Origin: Capsicum annuum
Taxonomy: Eukaryota > Streptophyta > Magnoliopsida > Solanales > Solanaceae
Length of the DNA stretch: 64,000 nucleotides
NCBI RefSeq assembly: GCF_002878395.1
Contig: NC_061115.1
Coordinates: forward strand, 151,879,543-151,943,542
Direction of reading: 5' to 3'
The notes below the pieces were generated by a model, which was not told the DNA's origin, did no database searches, and saw nothing but the letters and a program-made list of their open reading frames with translations. The position numbers and the translations under genes are program-made. Of the stretch, positions 58,016 to 64,000 are shown in pieces (positions within the stretch are counted from its first letter, which is position 1; the number at the start of each line of letters is the position of its first letter).

Positions 58016-61000
58016 ACCAAATTACACCGCACAATGAAGTATAAAACAGTTGCCGTTAAATATAAAACCCAACCAAAGTTGGGATTGATCCCCCAAGGAG
58101 TAGGTTAAAATATCAATTATTGTGTAGTTGAGACAATCAATAACAATCTCCAATAAAAGAGGAGGTTTGTGTATATAAAGTATTTAGTAATAACAATTGT
58201 TGATTTGTTGGATTATAATTAGTATGAGAGAGGCACTACGATTGTATTCCCTAATAACGTCATAAATCCATAGGTTCTTCATAATTCATAATCTCTCCAG
58301 GTGTTTCGTATATAGAATCAATAGGTTAAGTATATTTAGAAAAACTTTATTCTCTTATTTAAGCAGTAGTCTTAGGTAAGTTTTCTTTTCTCCTAGGCCT
58401 ACATTACTAGCCTCTATTATGGATCGCAAAGTATCTATCACGTACTAACAACTCAAGTTATTAAGTAGAGGTTGGAAGCTCCAAGTCTCTGTTGTTTACT
58501 TACTTATTCCCACCCATACTCACCCTCTCTTCCCAAGTTAAAAAAAGGTGAGGTCTAACATTGTACACCGCAAAAAATAATCAAACCCAAGGAAACAACA
58601 ATGCATGTATAAACACAATTTGAGGATCACTCTTTACTATAAATACTACTTTATTGATCCATCATGGTTTCTACTATCTTAATTATGATATTTATCTACT
58701 CATAATTATGAGAGCACAAGAAGAATTCGGATAAGAAAACATAATTATGAAATTACAATAAGAATATGAGAAACTTCAAGGTCTCACTTTGAATTAAAAC
58801 CCTAAAAATTCATGTTTATAGTTCCAAGACCAAAAATGTTCCTTTGAAACTTACAATAATGATAATACAACATAAACTAATACAATATAAAGAATAAAAG
58901 TATTTATAGGTAAAATAAAACCTATTCTACACATAACAAGATTTGTTGAGTCAGTTATCTAGAATGAGTGGAAGGTACGAATGTGGTTTGATCGTACGAT
59001 TGTCCTTGGTGCTTGTGGTTTGTCCATAAACTTTGTCATCTTCAAAACTTCAACTTTATTATTATCAGTACAACTTTGTATCTGTTATCTACAATCGTAT
59101 AATGTGGTCGTCTGATCATCCTATATGTCACTTCCTAAAATATTCAGCTCAAAACCTTCCCCCTAAGACTACTTGGTATGACCTTGCCTTTAAGGTACGG
59201 TCATAGGATTCACTCTTCTGTTCCTCTTCATACTTTTCTCATGCAACCATACTTCCAAAGAATCCTTTCCACAATCATGTTGTATGATTGTAACATCAAT
59301 GCACGATTATAGAAGGCTTCAATCCGATCATCCCTGAGGGAAATCCTCTATTTCTTATTACGATAACATTATACAAATATGGTTAGATCCTATGATCATG
59401 AATGGGTTCATCTGATGCATTTTTTATCCAAAATCCAGCATTCCAGTTCTTCAAACCTAGTTCACACGCTAACACCTGAAAAACCTCATATTCATATAAA
59501 AATTACCTTTGTACTTAGAAATATTTATAGTTTTTAAGTATCTAAAGTTCCATAAGTTCACGGCACATCAACACCCTTAACTTAGAATGTTTATGTATCC
59601 TCAAGTAAACAACATACACTATACTACTATGAGCTTAACGAAGAAAAACTAAGAGTGCCATGGCAGTCATATATTCATAAAACTAGTTTAAGCATGCATT
59701 ATTCAAACACTTATTTTCCACACTCTCCAATACCATAAAAACTCAAAATATACAGAGAATACAAAAACCATCAACCATAATACAAAGGGGTCGAGAAATG
59801 GCATTACATTATCAACTGACAACCTAGCTCTTAAACTAATGATACTACCCGAACAAGCTGCAAGAACAATACATCCCCTACTCTCTCACAAAACAGAAGT
59901 TCCTATCACTCAAAAAATAATTATCAATACATGTACTAAAACAAATCTCTTACTCTCACAAAAAAGTCAAGTATTTGTATTGATACCATAGGCTTGCCAT
60001 TATTTTCTATGCCTTAGCTTTAGAACAATCAGTTTAGAATCACTATAGTACTTTTATTGTATTGTAATATAGTCTCAGAGATTGGGCTAGAATATGTGAG
60101 TAAAGTGACTAACTCTTCTTGACACCGTACAACTTTCGGTTCCACTTTTCCAACTTTATTTTATTCTTCTCTTTTTAAAACTTTTTTGAACTTGGGGTGC
60201 AGTTTTATTTCACAGCTTCTTCTCTTTTTTTTTTCGTTTTCCTTTTTTTCCTTTTTCTTCTTTTTCACATTTTTCTCTCCCTTTTTCTCATTTTTTACAC
60301 CATACCGCACCTAAATCCTTTTTCCTTTTGCTAACATTTTCTTCATACCAACTCTTTTATATATCCCTATTATAACCACCCTCAACATAGGCGATTTGCC
60401 TGAGTTGAGGTGTAAAATATCCAAAGAGGGACCAGGGTCAAAGCTGTTTCACTGTAAAAATTGGAAAGATGAATAGGCTAGTTCAAAGAAAATCAACATA
60501 GGTCCAAATTCTAGATTAAGCGACATCACATTCATTTGGAAAACTTATTTAGGCTTTTAATATGGACTAATTGAAGAATGGCCTATGATCCTTTTCTAAC
60601 CTCCTATCCTATAATGTCAATGAGACTAACTGGGCATGTTCTAGCTCACACACATGCACTGCTAGGTAAACCTCATACTCACTTGGCTAAGGGCTATGTA
60701 TTTAGTTACTATCTATTAGGCTCATGCCAGTTAGGCTACAATTATCAATTCCATAATTCTAATTTAATTACAAGATCCATTCATTCGTTTCAGTTTAGAT
60801 AAGAACACGATACAACACAAAATTTGAAAATATTTGGAGGGGTGGTATTTAAATCATTCAAAACAAATTTGTAAGATCTTTTTATTTCTACCACACCAAG
60901 TTCTCTTATTTTTATCTAAGTTACACATAGAATAAAAAATAACACAACAATAACAAAAATACTTATACATGTCATTTCTATCTAGAGAGCATAATCAATA

Positions 61001-61100
61001 AAAAAACATGGATACAAAAATCCTCGGCTACCCCTCACCCCCAACATAAAAGTTAAGAAATGTCGCATGAAAGCATAGATGACAATATAAAACTAGGATA
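58016..61100 (-). repeat. Non-coding retroelement sequence with an LTR-like ATCGTACGATTG word block
   Basis: No coding domain on either strand. 58040-58110 contains AAAACCCAACCAAAGTTGGG and a 'GATCCCCCAAGGAG' phrase that, from memory, recurs in non-coding parts of Solanaceae gypsy elements. 58976-59460 holds about eight ATCGTACGATTG-like words. On the minus strand they are followed by CCTATAAATACTTTT (58900-58915 region), a strong TATA box, so this part looks like a minus-strand U3. 60225-60300 is a long pyrimidine-rich tract. The 74-codon frame at 60578-60802 is not recognised. Confidence 0.45.
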
Positions 61101-61129
61101 TGGGACATAACTGAGGCACACACAGTGCC

Positions 61130-62665
61130 AATAGTACTTTGATCAATAGGGGTCTATATAGGACCTCTTCATCATTCTCTACTCTCATGGCCTCAGTTAT
61201 GGCTAGGATACTCTCTGATAAGTGGGTACAAGTGGCAGTCAGTGTACTCAATGATATCATGGGGTAGTATTTGTACCCCCTCCAGTTTAAAAAACTACCT
61301 TAATAGTTGGTGGGATATCAACATCCTTCAAAATACTTACCTTGAAAGTATGCTCACTCTATTTTGCTCTCTTCATGTTTTTCTTTTCACCCTTTTTATC
61401 TTTTTTCCTCCTGTGGGACTGCAAATCATCCCTCCTCTCCTCCATATCTATGTTATCGCCCCCAATTACTGAGACTATAGCATAAAAATCAATGAGTAGA
61501 GAGTCCATATCTACTACAAGATCAGATAAGAAAGGCATATGTGGAGGTGATGGTAGTACTACTAGGGTATCCCACTCTGTTAGCTTCTTGACCGCTTTCT
61601 TTAATTTTCCCAAGTCATTCTTGACTGTGCTCAAGTTAGGAGCCTAAAAAATCTTAATATTAGATGTCATCTGACTCTAAAATTTACCATAATGTGTTTA
61701 AACCACTGACATAGCTGCCGTTGTCTCATCAGTAATGTATGGCTTCACCTCTATCGCTAAATCTTGTATACTGGCATCATAGAATGATAGAGATCATAAT
61801 TTATTCCAGCTAAGTGGTAAGAATTAGTGTGTAACCATTAGGCATAAATGGATGGGCACCTAAAGGTGTTGTGGCCTACTGAGAAGAGGAAGAAGTAGCA
61901 CAAGATTCAGATGCCAAAATCTCACACCCTCTGCTATCCGTAGAGGAAAATCCTGTAAAAAAACCCAATCTAGAGATATTGTGTTCTTCAAATCCTTTAT
62001 CTAAGTAATATCGATGCTCTTTTCTGGATAAATAAATTTGTCAACCTCTAAAATAGTCGGTACTTATAAATTCTGTAGCAACTGTGTGCTAAGACTTTGG
62101 AATAGCAGAGTAGTGATGAACTATAATACATTGTCTTGAATCTCTTCTGCAATAGTGCGTGGAATATTTAGCTCCATATCTACAACCAAAGTTTCTACAA
62201 GGCATTCATTAGTGGAACCCAATGTGTTGTTATTTAATGTAGGTGTTATGTGATGTCAAGCAATATTCCACTAATTATTTTATGAGAGCTTCAAAGTATG
62301 CTTGTCAATTGTTTCCTCATGCACTCACACTGCGTTTTTACCTGCTTCAGAAATGTGGTCCACCAACCACTTGTAATGTATGATTTTTTCATAAATGGGA
62401 AACTTCTTTACCCTCTTCAAATTATTTATTCAAAAATCATATTTTGGTATCTCTTCCATCGACTTAAGTGTCTCTCCAAATAAGGATTTGGAGATAGCCT
62501 TGATAGAAATGTCTATCTCATGGTCTCAAACTCTTACCATATACAGCCAAGCCTGCTTCCTTGTGTCCTTATATTTACCTGAGGGAGTAACAGTTTTAGT
62601 ATCACCGAATAGTTGACGTAAAACTTCCTCACCATCTCTAGAATCTAATTCTAAAGTGTCTTAGT
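61130..62665 (-). pseudogene. Plant-transposon-protein-like pseudogene, minus strand
   Basis: A single colinear reading of about 450 codons runs leftward from about 62690, broken mostly by stops at expected tryptophans. Blocks include VASGSDNELVVDD, EEVLRQLFGDTKTVTPSGKY, RKQAWLYMVRV, KAISKSLFGETLKS, KKFPIYEKIIHYKWLVDHIS, KNAV and HEETIDKHTLKLS, and LNNNTLGSTNECL. The C-terminal open stretch 61634-61359 has STVKNDLGKLKKAVKKLTEWD and a charged R/K/E tail. It differs in wording from the remnant at 21190-21888 but has a similar layout and the same neighbourhood (LTR, ORF, then non-coding). Function unknown. Confidence 0.6.
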
Positions 62666-62689
62666 CATCCACCACCAATTCATTATCAG

Positions 62690-64000
62690 AACCCGAGGCT
62701 ACCCCCTATTCGCAACAATAGTGTTGTGGTCACAAGTGAGTATAAGATAACCCATGAGCTTGTACCTACTATGAACACTAAGTAAATTAATAATAAAAAT
62801 ATGTGTGAAAAAATAACTGACAAATGCCATAAGGTTTTAAATACTGAAATACTACTGAATTTGCAAGTATGATAATATTTGTGAAAATACTAAAATTCGA
62901 CTGATAAACTAGCTGAATATCTAAAAAGCCTCTATCTAACTGATTGTGGAGTTGATGGGATAGGCCCCAACTAACTCCATACTAAACTAACTGAAAGGAA
63001 ATGCTGGAATATTGAAATAACATAATAGGTCCTTTATATATGAGGACTCACTACAACTATTGTTGCTGATAAGCTGAATTGTATAAGCACGGTCAGGAAA
63101 TTGTGCATCAGAACCTATGATATAAGATATCATAGCGCGAAGGAAGTATGCGTTCAGTACTTAAAATATACTAGTATATGAGATGAGGTTAGGTTGTAAT
63201 GAAAGGGTTAACTATGTATGAAAAACTGACTGGCTGAATAGCATGAGATAACTAATGCATAAATGCGTGAAAGCTGTAAAATCTAAGAATGCATGACCAA
63301 GCATATATCATGATACTGAAAATTGTCTGTAAACTGAAATATTAAAATCTAGTAACTGAATAACTGATAAACTATATGCTATGGTCAAGCAAACCTGAAT
63401 TGAATACTGAACTAAGATTGTGGGAGGTATCATCTAACTGATATACCCCAATCTGAGCTAATTAGGATCCAACTTGAAACCCCAGTTGGAAGGGTATTCG
63501 TACTAAGCCACGGGTACTAATGCTGGCTATGTCGATCTACTAATCTGGTGTACTAAAGGACTAGGATGTCAAGCCTAAATTGACGGTCGACCCTTTGGAG
63601 GAAGTCAACCCTAAACTAACGGGTGACTCCTCAGAGGAAGTCAAGCGTATACTGGCGGCTAACTCCTAATATCCTACGCTGGATACGTAGTTCTAGAATA
63701 TAGGGACTGCTACTAACAGCTCCACCTAACCAAAGGGAAATCTGACATCTAACATTTGCTCAGTGCTAAATCTTTCTACCAACTAAACTGACATTGATTA
63801 CTGGACTGAACAAATAACTGATCTTAATAACTTACTGAATAATAATGCTCATGATTTATCTAAAACCATTTTGTAAATATGGAAACTATGTAAACAGCTA
63901 AGTTTTTGGTATTTATAACCTCCAGTACTGAATGGAATTATCAATAAGGATGTATAAAGCTTTAAAAACTTAATAAAGGATCATTTTTCAAAATTCAAGC
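62690..64000 (-). repeat. Gypsy LTR, minus orientation, running off the window
   Basis: The right end of the pseudogene meets sequence whose reverse complement parallels the element B LTR end (GCTTATGG, TTGTGACC, GGTAGCCTCRGG). 63010-63200 parallels B at 11480-11600 and 18750-18870 (TATGATATAAGATATCATAG, GGTCAGGAAATTGTGCATC). 63430-63790 parallels the block shared with 2461-2765. The remaining U3 lies beyond 64000. Confidence 0.65.

Noticed and set aside
60225..60300. Pyrimidine-rich tract as an inverted polypurine tract
   Set aside because: Too long and irregular, and no LTR start with a partner is found on its left. Not called a PPT.

Overview
The window reads as AT-rich, repeat-dense plant nuclear DNA. 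It is essentially a graveyard of nested transposable elements, and I found no intact host gene. The lineages present are chromodomain-bearing Ty3/gypsy elements with long LTRs (Del/Tekay-like), SIRE-like and other Ty1/copia elements, a MuDR-type MULE, and remnants of a protein resembling what annotators call 'putative plant transposon protein'. From memory this mix suits a large eudicot genome, most likely Solanaceae such as pepper, in pericentromeric heterochromatin. That placement is inference. Nearly every coding stretch is broken by stops and frameshifts, many explained by C-to-T or G-to-A transitions, as expected for old methylated elements.

Layout: 1-4300 is a leader plus a 3-kb minus-strand gypsy LTR. 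4301-8218 is a plus-strand gypsy gag-pol remnant (element A) with an LTR (8219-8723) that runs into a second gypsy leader. 8816-9675 is a piece of a minus-strand LTR of the element-C family. Element B (9676-about 19173) interrupts it, with both LTRs, PBS, PPT and a decayed gag-PR-RT-RH-IN-chromodomain polyprotein. 19.2-25.4 kb is a patchwork: LTR-like sequence, a plant-transposon-protein remnant, an integrase fragment, a foldback and a minus-strand gag. 25.4-27.9 kb is a minus-strand LTR (F1).

28411-44159 is a MULE with long terminal inverted repeats and a 10-bp target duplication (9/10 match). Its transposase is split by gypsy element C (30216-39988), which is flanked by a perfect 5-bp duplication, CTAAT. 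The MULE also carries a convergent GRF-type zinc-finger ORF near its right end and an embedded gypsy integrase fragment. A second F-type LTR (46147-49088) is cut by copia element D (49089-about 53935). A minus-strand copia remnant follows (55.7-57.2 kb), then further LTR and non-coding retroelement sequence (57.3-61.1 kb). The window ends with another plant-transposon-protein-like pseudogene and a minus-strand LTR running off the edge.

Two observations stand out. First, several unrelated LTRs each contain, in the inferred U3 and often just upstream of a TATA-like box, a 100-400 bp block of a short near-palindromic CpG-containing word repeated 3-10 times. The word differs between families (for example CGCTTAAGCGG, CGCTAAAGCGG, GCTATAGTGG, ATCGTACGATTG, TACGACTCGTACCC). 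Second, the MULE has a two-gene convergent layout like MuDR, but with a GRF zinc finger in the mudrB position. Boundaries marked approximate were set by eye; no alignment or search was run.
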